Shown here piece after piece: positions 49,655-57,817 of a stretch of DNA of 64,000 bases. The notes below the pieces were generated by a model. The model was given only the letters and a program-made list of their open reading frames with translations. It searched no databases and was not told the origin of the DNA. How positions within the stretch are numbered: the first letter of the stretch is position 1; each line of letters starts with the position of its first letter. The position numbers and the translations under genes are program-made. Source of the stretch: Bog-473 sp963781955 (GTDB lineage: Bacteria; Actinomycetota; Acidimicrobiia; Acidimicrobiales; RAAP-2); contig CAWAHU010000001.1 of assembly GCA_963781955.1 (NCBI GenBank), forward strand, positions 186,001 to 250,000. Reading direction: 5' to 3'.

Positions 49655-50845
49655 TCAGCCGTCGACGCCGACGGGCAGCTTGGCCGGGTCCCACCCGAGG
49701 GCGGCCACGGCGGACCGGAAGGCATAGCGGTCGGTCATGCCGGCCACGTAGGTGACGGCCGCCCGCACGGCCTCGGAGCTGCCTGCCACCACGTCGGCCT
49801 CGCCGGGGCCGTCCTGCTCCGCGATGAGGTGGGGCCGGTCCGCGAAGTGCTCCACCAGGGCGCGCAGCACGCCCACCACGGCCTCGCCCTGCCGCAGGGA
49901 GGCCTCTCGCAGGTAGATGCGTTGGTAGTTGCAGGATCGGAAGGCGGCCAGCGCTTCGGCGCACTCCTCCTCCATGCCGACCTGGCCGGTCCGCATCGTG
50001 GCCGAGACGACGCCGGTGATGAAGGCGCCGAGCTGCTGGCTGCGCCGCTCACCGCAGCGCTCACGCACCGCACCAGGCAGCTGGTGGGGGGCGACGACGC
50101 CCGACCAGACGGCGTCCTCCCAGTCGTGACAGACGTAGGCGATGCGGTCGGCCCAGCTCACCACCTCTCCCTCCGCAGTGGCGGGGGCGGGCCGCGACCA
50201 GCTGTGGTTGGCCACGCCGTCGAGCGTCTCGGCGCACAGGTTGAGGTGGGCCAGGGAGACCAGGGCGCCCCACGGCGCGTGGTCGAAGCCTTCAGGGAGG
50301 TAGGGGTCGAGGGCGTCCTCACTGGCGTGCCCGCCCGGCCCGTGCCCGCAGTCGTGCCCCAGTGCGATGGCCTCGGTGAGGGCGACGTTGAGGCGACAGG
50401 CGCGCGCGATGGCCGTGGCCACCTGCGCCACCTCGAGGGCGTGCGTGAGCCGGGTCCGCATGTGATCTTCGGGGAACACGAAGACCTGGGTCTTGCCGGC
50501 CAGCCGGCGGAAGGAGGTGGCGTGCAGGATCCGGTCGCGGTCGCGCTCGAAGCAGGTCCGCCAGGGGTCCGGATCCTCGGGGCGGGTCCGGACCCCGGCC
50601 CCCGACGCCCGGGTGGCGCCCGGGGCCAGGAGCGAGTCCTCGAGCTCCTCACGCTCCTCCCGGTCGCAGGGCATGGTCAGGCGGTCGGGCACCCCCGTAC
50701 CGGGCCGGGCACCGGGACGACCGGCGGTGCCGATGCGGGCGTGCGAATCGGCGTGGGCCAGGCGGACCGGGCCTGAGTACCCGGCCATCGTCGCCGCCCA
50801 GCGCAGGTTGCGCTCGGTCGGTCCCTGCGTCCCACCCGGTGTCAT
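49655..50845 (-). CDS. dgt: Deoxyguanosinetriphosphate triphosphohydrolase-like protein
   Basis: A 396-residue HD-domain phosphohydrolase that cleaves dNTPs to nucleoside and triphosphate. The metal site is RLTHALEVAQVA with ALGHDCGHGPGGH; SFRRLAGKTQVF precedes it as in other dGTPases, and SWADRIAYVCHDWEDA supplies the final Asp. I kept the ATG at 50845, which has AGGA nearby; an internal ATG at 50674 would remove 57 Arg/Gly-rich residues of uncertain value. It converges on the crotonase gene with 12 bases between. Confidence 0.9.
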   Translation of the reverse strand: MTPGGTQGPTERNLRWAATMAGYSGPVRLAHADSHARIGTAGRPGARPGTGVPDRLTMPCDREEREELEDSLLAPGATRASGAGVRTRPEDPDPWRTCFERDRDRILHATSFRRLAGKTQVFVFPEDHMRTRLTHALEVAQVATAIARACRLNVALTEAIALGHDCGHGPGGHASEDALDPYLPEGFDHAPWGALVSLAHLNLCAETLDGVANHSWSRPAPATAEGEVVSWADRIAYVCHDWEDAVWSGVVAPHQLPGAVRERCGERRSQQLGAFITGVVSATMRTGQVGMEEECAEALAAFRSCNYQRIYLREASLRQGEAVVGVLRALVEHFADRPHLIAEQDGPGEADVVAGSSEAVRAAVTYVAGMTDRYAFRSAVAALGWDPAKLPVGVDG

Positions 50846-50940
50846 CGTCCTGCAGTCTGCCGCGTCCCTGTAACGTCCAGGTGGCCCAGGGGACGAGCCG
50901 CCCGGCCCGGACCCGGCGGCCGTGAGAGGAGCGAGACCAG

Positions 50941-51177
50941 GTGGACGTGCGCATCGGCATCACCCACACCCCCAAGGAGCTCGAGGTGGAGATGCCCGAC
51001 GACGCCGACCGCGACACTGTCGTGGCGGACATCGAGAAGCTTCTCAAGACCGGCGACGGGGTCCTCTGGCTCACCGACCGCAAGGGCCGGCGGGTGGGCA
51101 TCCCCGTCGTGAAGATCGCCTACGTCGAGGTCGGCGCACCGGCGGGGGAGCGCCGCGTCGGGTTCGGCGCCCCCTGA
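50941..51177 (+). CDS. DUF3107 family protein
   Basis: A 78-residue actinobacterial protein (VRIGITHTPKELEVEMPDDA, LWLTDRKGRRVGIPVVKIAYVEVG) matching DUF3107 in length and motifs. Its function is not established. Starts at a GTG after AGAGGAG. It lies 31 bases before the first ArsA-like ATPase, and similar genes occur near whiB1 in mycobacteria. Confidence 0.85.
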   Translation: MDVRIGITHTPKELEVEMPDDADRDTVVADIEKLLKTGDGVLWLTDRKGRRVGIPVVKIAYVEVGAPAGERRVGFGAP

Positions 51178-51208
51178 GGACGCCCGTGACGGGGTGGGCG
51201 CGCCGGCC

Positions 51209-52171
51209 ATGAGCGTGGCGGGGGCCCCGCCGCTGCTCGACCTGCGCCTGGTGTTCGTCACCGGCAAGGGGGGCGTGGGCAAGACCACGGTCGCCGCCGG
51301 CCTGGCTCAGCTGGCCGCGGAGCACGGCAAGCGGGTCCTGGTGTGCGAGGTCGACGCCAAGGGCGACGTCACGTCGCTCTTCGAGGCCCCACCGACGGAC
51401 TTCACCCCGCGCGAGATCGCGCCAGGGATCTGGTCCATGTCGATGGACACCGAGGCGTCGCTGCGCGAGTACCTCAAATTGCACCTGCGAATCCCGGTGA
51501 TAGGGCGCATCGGTCCGCTGGCCAAGGCGTTCGACTTCGTCGCCACCGCCGCGCCGGGCGTGCGCGAGATCCTCACCGTAGGCAAGTTCTGCTACGAGGT
51601 GCGCGAGCGCCACTACGACCTGGTCGTGGTGGACGCGCCGGCCAGCGGCCATATCGTGGGCCAGCTCGCCGCGCCGCAGGCGATCAACGACCTGGTCAAG
51701 GTCGGCCTGATCCGCGGCCAGACCGACTGGATGCTCGACATCCTGTCCGACCCGAGCCAGACGGGGTTGGTGGCGGTGTGCACGCCCGAGGAGATGCCCG
51801 TCAGCGAGACCCTCGAGCTCGAGCAGCGGGTGCGCGAGGAGACGACGGTGCGCATGTCCGCCGTGGTGGTCAACCGCGTCCTGCCCGAGCTCTTCGGTCA
51901 GCGCGAGGAGGAGATCTTCGAGCTGCTGCGCCAACCCGAGACCGAGCGCGCGCTCTCCGCTCGCGCCGGCGGCGACGTGACCCCGGTGCTCGAGGCGGCC
52001 CGCCTCGCCGTGACCCTGCGGCGCACCCGCTCGACCCACCTGCAGCGCCTGCAGGCCGGGCTGGCCGAGGACCTTCCGGTGCTGCTCCTCCCATACCTGT
52101 TCGCCCGCAGCTTCGGGGCCCGCACGACGCGCCAGGTGGCGCATGCGCTCGGCGAGGAGCTCGGCCTGTGA
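51209..52171 (+). CDS. ArsA/GET3-like anion-transporting ATPase (first of pair)
   Basis: A 320-residue SIMIBI ATPase with a deviant Walker A TGKGGVGKTT, switch region DAPASGH and VVVNRVLP (A-loop region). Pairs of such ATPases occur in actinobacteria (Rv3679-Rv3680 in M. tuberculosis, linked there to glycerol/nitric-oxide tolerance). No arsenite-binding cysteines are visible. I use the ATG at 51209; a GTG at 51194 would add five residues. Its stop overlaps the next gene's GTG. Confidence 0.88.
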   Translation: MSVAGAPPLLDLRLVFVTGKGGVGKTTVAAGLAQLAAEHGKRVLVCEVDAKGDVTSLFEAPPTDFTPREIAPGIWSMSMDTEASLREYLKLHLRIPVIGRIGPLAKAFDFVATAAPGVREILTVGKFCYEVRERHYDLVVVDAPASGHIVGQLAAPQAINDLVKVGLIRGQTDWMLDILSDPSQTGLVAVCTPEEMPVSETLELEQRVREETTVRMSAVVVNRVLPELFGQREEEIFELLRQPETERALSARAGGDVTPVLEAARLAVTLRRTRSTHLQRLQAGLAEDLPVLLLPYLFARSFGARTTRQVAHALGEELGL

Positions 52172-53328
52172 CTCCCGTCCCCGCCCCGGTTCCCAAGACG
52201 GTGGCCCAACTGCTGGCGGCCAAGGACATCGTGATCGCGTGCGGCCCGGGCGGGGTGGGCAAGACGACGACGGCCGCCGCGCTGGCCGCCACCGCTGTGG
52301 TCGAGCAGGGCGGCCGGGTCCTCGTGCTCACGGTGGATCCAGCGCGCCGGCTGGCCGACGCGCTCGGGCTCAAGGGCATCGGGAACGAGGAGGTGCGGAT
52401 CCCCGACGAGGTGTTCACCGCCGTGGGCGCCCACCCGAGGGGCGAGCTGTGGGCGGCCATGCTCGACACCAAGCAGAGTTGGGACGACCTCATCAGGACG
52501 CACGCCCCCGACGCGGAGACGCGTGCGCAGATCCTGGCCAACCCGCTGTACCAGAACATCTCGGGCCGCTTCGTGCAGTCCCACGACTACATCGCCATGG
52601 AGCGGCTCTACGAGATCCATTCGGCTGGCGCCTATGACCTGATCGTCGTGGATACGCCGCCGACCCGAAACGCCCTCGACTTCCTCGATGCGCCGCAGCG
52701 CATGGCCGAATTCTTCTCGTCGCGGCTGCTGCGGTGGCTGATCGTGCCCTACCGCTCTCGGCTGGTGAACGTGGCGTCGCGGCCCTTCTACCAGGTGGCG
52801 GACCGCATCCTCGGCACGCAGTTCCTGGCCGACATCTCGGAGTTCTTCATCCTCTTCCAGTCCATGTACACCGGCTTCGTCGAGCGCGCCGAGGCCGTGA
52901 CCCGCCTGCTCTCGGACCGCCGCACCACGTTCATGGTCGTCTCGACCCTCGAGGCCACCCCGGTGCGCGAAGCGGAGTTCTTCTCCGCCGAGCTGACGGC
53001 GCGCTCGCTGCACCTGGGGGCGGTCGTGCTGAACAAGGTGCTGCCCGAGTACCTGCGCGACCCGGTGGCCGACAAGTTGGCCCAGTCCATGGAGAGCCGG
53101 GCAGCCGACCTGGCCGAGGGCCTCACCGACGACCCCGTGGTGGCGGCGCGGGTCGTGCGCGAGGTGGCCGAGAGCTTCCTCAACTTCGGCGTGGTGGCCC
53201 GCCGCGAGGCCGAGCAGCAGGCCGAGCTGCGGGGGGCGCCCGACGTGCTGGTGACGGTTCCCTTCTATGACGCGGACATCTACGACATGAGCGGGCTCCT
53301 CCGCCTGGGCGCGCAGGTCTGGGCCTAG
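52168..53328 (+). CDS. ArsA/GET3-like anion-transporting ATPase (second of pair)
   Basis: A 386-residue partner of the preceding ATPase. Walker A is CGPGGVGKTTT, followed by LTVDPARRLADALGL, DTPPTRNALDFLDAP and VLNKVLPEYL, all standard in the ArsA family. The heterodimer-like pairing and GTGA overlap suggest the two proteins form a complex. A GTG at 52168 is the start; the open frame extends upstream inside the other gene only as a shadow. Confidence 0.9.
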   Translation: MTPVPAPVPKTVAQLLAAKDIVIACGPGGVGKTTTAAALAATAVVEQGGRVLVLTVDPARRLADALGLKGIGNEEVRIPDEVFTAVGAHPRGELWAAMLDTKQSWDDLIRTHAPDAETRAQILANPLYQNISGRFVQSHDYIAMERLYEIHSAGAYDLIVVDTPPTRNALDFLDAPQRMAEFFSSRLLRWLIVPYRSRLVNVASRPFYQVADRILGTQFLADISEFFILFQSMYTGFVERAEAVTRLLSDRRTTFMVVSTLEATPVREAEFFSAELTARSLHLGAVVLNKVLPEYLRDPVADKLAQSMESRAADLAEGLTDDPVVAARVVREVAESFLNFGVVARREAEQQAELRGAPDVLVTVPFYDADIYDMSGLLRLGAQVWA

Positions 53329-53340
53329 CTCCGCGGGGCG

Positions 53341-53346
53341 TACCAT
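53341..53346 (+). promoter_or_regulatory. Candidate leaderless -10 (TACCAT) of O-methyltransferase
   Basis: TACCAT lies seven bases before the ATG at 53354 with no ribosome site, implying a promoter inside the run of ATPase, methyltransferase and PHP genes. Confidence 0.4.
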
Positions 53347-53353
53347 CGGTGCC

Positions 53354-54001
53354 ATGGCCCACTTGGTCGACCCCGAGGTGCTCGAGTACGCGGACGCCCA
53401 CACGACACCGCCGCCCGGCCACCTCGAGTCGGTGGATGCCTCCACCAAGGAGGACTTCACCGCCTGGGGGATGATGGTGGGGCGCCAAGAGGGTCGGTTC
53501 CTCGAGATCCTGGTGTTCGCCACCCAGGCCACCCGGGTCCTCGAGATCGGTACCTTCACCGGCTACTCGGCCATCGCCATGGCGGCCGGGCTGCCAAAGG
53601 GAGGCTCGATCGTCTCGCTCGAGGTCGACCCGCACCACGCCACGGTGGCGCGAGGCAACATCGCCGCGGCCGGGCTCGAGAGCTGCATCAGCGTGATCGA
53701 GGGCCCGGCGCTGCGCTCCCTCGAGGAGCTGCAGGGCCCCTTTGACCTCGTGTTCATCGACGCCGACAAGGTCTCTTACGACGCCTACTACGAGGCGGTG
53801 TTGCCGAAGCTGGCCGACCACGGCGTGATCGTGGTGGACAACACGCTCCAGGGCGGGGGCGTCCTGCCCTCCCATGCTGACCCGCACGAAGGGGCACTGG
53901 CGTTGCGCGCCTTCAACGACAAGGTGGTGGGCGACCCGCGCTCGGTGTGCGTCCTCACCACCATCCGCGATGGCGTGACGCTGATCCGCCGGGCCACCTA
54001 G
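53354..54001 (+). CDS. O-methyltransferase (SAM-dependent, catechol-type)
   Basis: A 215-residue class I methyltransferase of the Methyltransf_3 family. Motif I is VLEIGTFTGYSAIAMA, then VSLEVDPHH, FDLVFIDADKVSYDAYYE and VIVVDNTLQGG with the metal-binding Asp/Asn. It should methylate a hydroxyl group with Mg2+ help. The acceptor is unknown; the mycobacterial homologue is Rv1220c-like. It precedes the PHP gene by 13 bases. Confidence 0.9.
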   Translation: MAHLVDPEVLEYADAHTTPPPGHLESVDASTKEDFTAWGMMVGRQEGRFLEILVFATQATRVLEIGTFTGYSAIAMAAGLPKGGSIVSLEVDPHHATVARGNIAAAGLESCISVIEGPALRSLEELQGPFDLVFIDADKVSYDAYYEAVLPKLADHGVIVVDNTLQGGGVLPSHADPHEGALALRAFNDKVVGDPRSVCVLTTIRDGVTLIRRAT

Positions 54002-54014
54002 GGAAGGCCGCCGG

Positions 54015-54926
54015 GTGCTCGACTACCACCTCCACCTGTGGCCCCACCACGAACACGACACGCCGCTGCGCGTGGAGCAGCTGGCCGAGTACTGCGAGCG
54101 GGCGCAGGCAGCCGGGGTCACCGAGCTGGCACTGACCGAACACCTCTTCCGCTTCCGCCAGGCCGACGCCCTCCTGAGCGGCTTCTGGGACGACGAGCGG
54201 ATCCCGCCGGTGCTGGCCGAGTCCATGGCGGAGTACTGGAAGTACCACGCCACCGTCGATCTCGACGCCTACGTGGCCTGCGCGCAAGAGGCCCGCGACG
54301 CCGGCCTCCCCGTGGTCATCGGCCTCGAGGTCGACTTCTACGAGGGTCGTATGGACACCGTGGCCGGCCTGCTGGCCGAGTATCCCTTCGACGTCCTGCT
54401 GGGCGCAGTGCACTGGGTCGGTGGGTGGCGCTTCGACGACCTCGACGACCCGGTCTCGATGGCCGAGTGGTCGGCCCATGAGGTCGACGATTGTTGGGAC
54501 GCGTACACCCTGGCCATGGAGGAGCTCGCGGCCTCGGGTGCGTGCGACGTTCTCGCCCACCCAGACCTGATCAAAGTGGCGGGCCACGTGCCCGATGCGC
54601 CGACCGAATGGTGGGACCGGATCGCCGAGGCGGCGGAGACGTCGGGCATGGCGGCCGAGGTGTCGTCGTCGGGCTGGCGCAAGCCGGTCGGGGAGCAGTA
54701 TCCGTCGGCCGGGTTGCTCGAGCGCCTGGTGGCCCGTGGCGTTCCCCTCACGACGGCGTCGGACGCCCACCACCTCGACCACGTGGCGTTCCGGGCCGAC
54801 GACCTGCGCGCCGTCCTCGGGTCGGTGGGGGTGGGGACCCTGCAGGGTTACCGGGAGCGCCGGCCCCGTGCCATCGCCGTGTCGAGGAGCCCGGCCGGGG
54901 TGGCAGACGAGCGGGGGGCCGGCTGA
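54015..54926 (+). CDS. PHP-domain phosphoesterase (histidinol-phosphatase-like)
   Basis: A 303-residue TIM-barrel metal phosphoesterase. Ligand motifs are DYHLHLWPH (HxH), TEHLF, GLEVDFYEG, VLAHPDLIK and TASDAHHLD, covering the expected metal site. HisK-type histidinol phosphatases have this layout, but no his genes are nearby, so the substrate is open. Starts at a GTG and its stop overlaps the kinase start (TGATG), so it is coupled to it. Confidence 0.82.
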   Translation: MLDYHLHLWPHHEHDTPLRVEQLAEYCERAQAAGVTELALTEHLFRFRQADALLSGFWDDERIPPVLAESMAEYWKYHATVDLDAYVACAQEARDAGLPVVIGLEVDFYEGRMDTVAGLLAEYPFDVLLGAVHWVGGWRFDDLDDPVSMAEWSAHEVDDCWDAYTLAMEELAASGACDVLAHPDLIKVAGHVPDAPTEWWDRIAEAAETSGMAAEVSSSGWRKPVGEQYPSAGLLERLVARGVPLTTASDAHHLDHVAFRADDLRAVLGSVGVGTLQGYRERRPRAIAVSRSPAGVADERGAG

Positions 54927-56506
54927 TGCCGACGCCCGCCGAGCTCGCCGAGAGCCACACCGGGCTCAAGCCCGAGGAGCTCGAGCACCTCCAGCGCCTC
55001 CTGGGCAGCTGGAGCGTCCTGGCCGACCTCTCCTTCTCCGACCTTCTGCTGCTGGTCCCCGTGGTCCCGGGGCCCGGCGACGAGGCCCCACCCGACACGG
55101 CATCGGCGCGCCGGGCCGAGGAGGATCCCGAGCTGGTGGTGCTCGGGCAGATGCGCCCGACCAACCGGCCCACCCTGGTCGACCAGGACCTGGTCGGTCA
55201 GACGGTCAACGAGTCCCAGTGGAGCCTGGCCGCGCGCTGCCTGCATTCGGGCGAGATAGTGCGGGGCAGCATCCACCACCCGGTGCTCGGCGAGCAGGTT
55301 CCCGTCGAGAACATCCCCGTGCGCTTCGGGGGACGCATCATCGCCGTGCTCCTCCGTGTGTCGCTCGCGCCGCTCAAGGGCCCGACCTCCATGTACGAAC
55401 GGACCTACCTCGACGTGTTCGAGCGCCTGGCCGACATGGTGGCCCAGTCGGCCTTCCCGTTCCCCGACGAGGACGTGGGTACCGAGGAGGCACCGCGCGT
55501 CGGCGACGGCGTGGTGGTGGTCGATTCCGACGGCCGGGTCGAGTTCGCATCTCCCAACGCGCTCAACGCCTTCCACCGCATGGGCATCTACACGCAGCCC
55601 GAGGGTCGGCGCTTCGGGGACCTCGACATCGAGGAGTCCGCCGTGGAGTGGGCACTGGCCACCGGGCGGCCCGTCGTCGAGGAGGTCGAGCGCCGGCCCG
55701 ACGTCATGGTGCTCGTCCATTGCATCCCGCTGCTGTCACACGGCGTGGTCACCGGTGCGATGATCCTCCTGCGCGACGTCACCGACGTACGCCGCCTCGA
55801 CCGGTTGCTTCTCTCGAAGGACGCCGCCATCCGTGAGGTGCACCACCGGGTCAAGAACAACCTCCAGACGATCTCGTCGCTGCTGCGCCTCCAAGCCCGC
55901 CGGGTGGGCGACCGCTCCGCACGCGTGGCACTGCACGAGGCGGAACGCCGGGTCCGCTCCATCGCCCTGGTCCACGAGATCCTCTCGCGTGATCCGAGCG
56001 ACCAGGTTCCCTTCGCCGAGATCGTCAGCTCGCTGGTGCAAATGGCCGAGGACTCAGTGGTGTCGTCCCAGCCCATTGAGATCACCGTCCACGGGGACCT
56101 CGGCGAGGTGTCGGCCGAAGTGGCCACGCCGTTGGCCGTGACGGTGGCCGAGCTGCTCCAGAACGCGGTCGAGCACGCGTTCGACCCCGAGAACTTGATG
56201 GGGCCCGAGCGGGGTGCGAGCGGAGCGGATGGAGGGGCGAGCCCCCGACGTGTGCCACCGCCACTGGGTCACGTCGACCTACGCCTGTCGCACCACGACG
56301 CCGCGTTGGACGTCGAGGTGTGCGACGACGGTCTGGGTCTGCCCGAGGAGTTCGAAATCGAGCGGACGACGAGCCTCGGGCTCTCGATCGTGCGCGACCT
56401 CGTCGTCAGTCAGCTCGAGGGGACCATCTCGATGCACCGACGGCCGGCATCGGAGGGAGGCGGCACACGCGTGGCGATCTCGGTGCCCGTGCGGGCTCCC
56501 CGTTGA
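54926..56506 (+). CDS. pdtaS: Sensor histidine kinase, PdtaS-like
   Basis: A 526-residue soluble kinase of the HisKA_2 type. A GAF-like N-terminus (residues about 10-170) and PAS domain (about 190-290) precede REVHHRVKNNLQTISSLLRLQARR, with the phospho-acceptor in His306-His307. The ATPase domain has VAELLQNAVEHAF, a low-complexity insert (GASGADGGASP), DDGLGLP and GLSIVRDLV. In M. tuberculosis PdtaS signals to the antitermination response regulator PdtaR and is next to whiB1, as here. No PdtaR gene is in the window. I use the ATG at 54926. Confidence 0.9.
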   Translation: MPTPAELAESHTGLKPEELEHLQRLLGSWSVLADLSFSDLLLLVPVVPGPGDEAPPDTASARRAEEDPELVVLGQMRPTNRPTLVDQDLVGQTVNESQWSLAARCLHSGEIVRGSIHHPVLGEQVPVENIPVRFGGRIIAVLLRVSLAPLKGPTSMYERTYLDVFERLADMVAQSAFPFPDEDVGTEEAPRVGDGVVVVDSDGRVEFASPNALNAFHRMGIYTQPEGRRFGDLDIEESAVEWALATGRPVVEEVERRPDVMVLVHCIPLLSHGVVTGAMILLRDVTDVRRLDRLLLSKDAAIREVHHRVKNNLQTISSLLRLQARRVGDRSARVALHEAERRVRSIALVHEILSRDPSDQVPFAEIVSSLVQMAEDSVVSSQPIEITVHGDLGEVSAEVATPLAVTVAELLQNAVEHAFDPENLMGPERGASGADGGASPRRVPPPLGHVDLRLSHHDAALDVEVCDDGLGLPEEFEIERTTSLGLSIVRDLVVSQLEGTISMHRRPASEGGGTRVAISVPVRAPR

Positions 56507-56533
56507 GCCTCGTCGGTCAGGCGGCCCTGTCGG

Positions 56534-56833
56534 TCAGAACGCGGCGCGCTGCGAGCGGCGCGCCGCCAGCCACGCCTTGCGCAGCTTCCGGCGCTCTTCT
56601 TCGGACGTGCCGCCCCAGACGCCGGACTCCTGGTTGGTGGCCAGCGCGAAGTCGAGGCACGGCTCGACGGCGTCACAGGACCGGCAGACGCGCTTGGCCG
56701 CGTCGATCTGGTCGACCGCAGGACCGGTCGTCCCGACCGGGAAGAAGAGGTCGGGTTCCGTGTTGCGGCATGCCGCCGCGCGCCGCCAGTCGTCCGTGTC
56801 CCAGTCGACAGTCCGGTTCCACATGAGAGCCAT
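56534..56833 (-). CDS. whiB1: WhiB-family Fe-S transcription factor (WhiB1-like)
   Basis: A 99-residue protein with cysteines 22, 50, 53 and 59 (AACRNTEP, CRSCDAVEPC) that bind a [4Fe-4S] cluster, and the GVWGG beta-turn at 71-75 followed by the basic ERRKLRKAWLAARR DNA-binding tail. Such proteins bind sigma factor region 4 and respond to nitric oxide. Neighbourhood with a PdtaS-like kinase points to the essential WhiB1 group. GGAGG nine bases before the ATG at 56833 supports the start. A perfect CRP-type palindrome lies 23 bases upstream of the start codon. Confidence 0.93.
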   Translation of the reverse strand: MALMWNRTVDWDTDDWRRAAACRNTEPDLFFPVGTTGPAVDQIDAAKRVCRSCDAVEPCLDFALATNQESGVWGGTSEEERRKLRKAWLAARRSQRAAF

Positions 56834-56855
56834 CGGGATGAGCCTCCACCAGCAT

Positions 56856-56871
56856 TGTGATCTTTTTCACA
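56856..56871. promoter_or_regulatory. CRP/FNR-family operator TGTGA-N6-TCACA upstream of whiB
   Basis: TGTGATCTTTTTCACA is an exact match to the cAMP-receptor-protein consensus TGTGA-N6-TCACA. It lies 22 bases upstream of the whiB start codon in the whiB/glycerophosphodiesterase divergent region. In M. tuberculosis whiB1 is controlled by the CRP homologue Rv3676. Confidence 0.7.
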
Positions 56872-57033
56872 TGATCGGATCCGAAAGGTGTCCGTCAGTG
56901 AAGAGCGGGTTAACGCAGAGAGGGTAACGGTCATTCTTGGGACCGGCAAGGAGTTTTTCGTGAATAATTCGGGCCTGAAATGGCAGGAAACGTGAGAATT
57001 GTGAGCGTGGTGCCCGGTGCCGGGCGGTGACGT

Positions 57034-57727
57034 GTGACTGCCGTCTTTGCCCATAGGGGTTGCACCGAGGGGTTCCTCGAGAACACGCTCGACGCCTTCG
57101 CCGAGGCCCGTCGCCTGGGGGCCGACGGGGTCGAGCTCGACGTCCGCCTGACCGCCGACGGCGCGCTCGTGGTGCACCACGACGCCGAGCTGCCCGGCGT
57201 GGGGGCGATCGCCCAAGCAGGTGTCAACGACCTGCCGGCGCACGTGCCCCTCCTGGCCGAGGCCCTGGCGGTGTGCGAGGGCATGGTCGTCAACGTCGAG
57301 ATCAAGAACGACCCGGGCGAACCGGGCTGGGACGCCGGGGAGGCCGTGGCGGCGCTCACCGCGGCGGCGATCGAGGACGCCGGCTGGACGCGGCAGGTCA
57401 TCGTGTCGTCCTTCCAGGTCAGCACCCTCCTGGCGGTGCAGGCGGCCGACAGCCGGCTGCCGCTCGGGGCGCTGTGGTTCCTGGTCGACGACCCCGAGCA
57501 GTCCCTGGCCGACGCCGCGGCGTCAGGGTTTGGGGCCGTGCATCCCTTCGTGACGATGGTGGACGAGCGGCTGGTGCGGTGGGCGCACCGAGCGCGCCAT
57601 GCTGGTCAATGCGTGGACGGTGAACGCCGCGGCCGACCTGGCGCACATGGTCGAGGTGGGGGTGGACGCCGTGATCACCGACCGCCTGCACGATGCGCTG
57701 GCGGTCGCACGCCGGGGGAGGGCCTGA
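57034..57727 (+). CDS. Glycerophosphodiester phosphodiesterase (frameshifted)
   Basis: A GDPD-family enzyme of about 230 residues that hydrolyses glycerophosphodiesters to glycerol-3-phosphate. The catalytic core is at the N-terminus: AHRGCTEGFLENTLDAFAEARRLGADGVELDVRLTADG. VVNVEIKNDPG and VIVSSFQ follow. The first frame stays correct to ERLVRWAH near 57587. Then one extra C (CC at 57588-57589) shifts it; removing it gives ERAMLVNAWTVNAAADLAHMVEVGVDAVITDRLHDAL, the normal end, with a stop at 57725. The start is a GTG at 57034. Active-site residues lie before the lesion, but the barrel would not close. Confidence 0.85.
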
Positions 57728-57817
57728 CGCCCTGCGCACCCGCCCGGCCGCACATGGGCGCCTCGCTGACCGGGCCGAATGGCGGCGCACCGCCCGGGTC
57801 CACAAAGATGGACGGCC

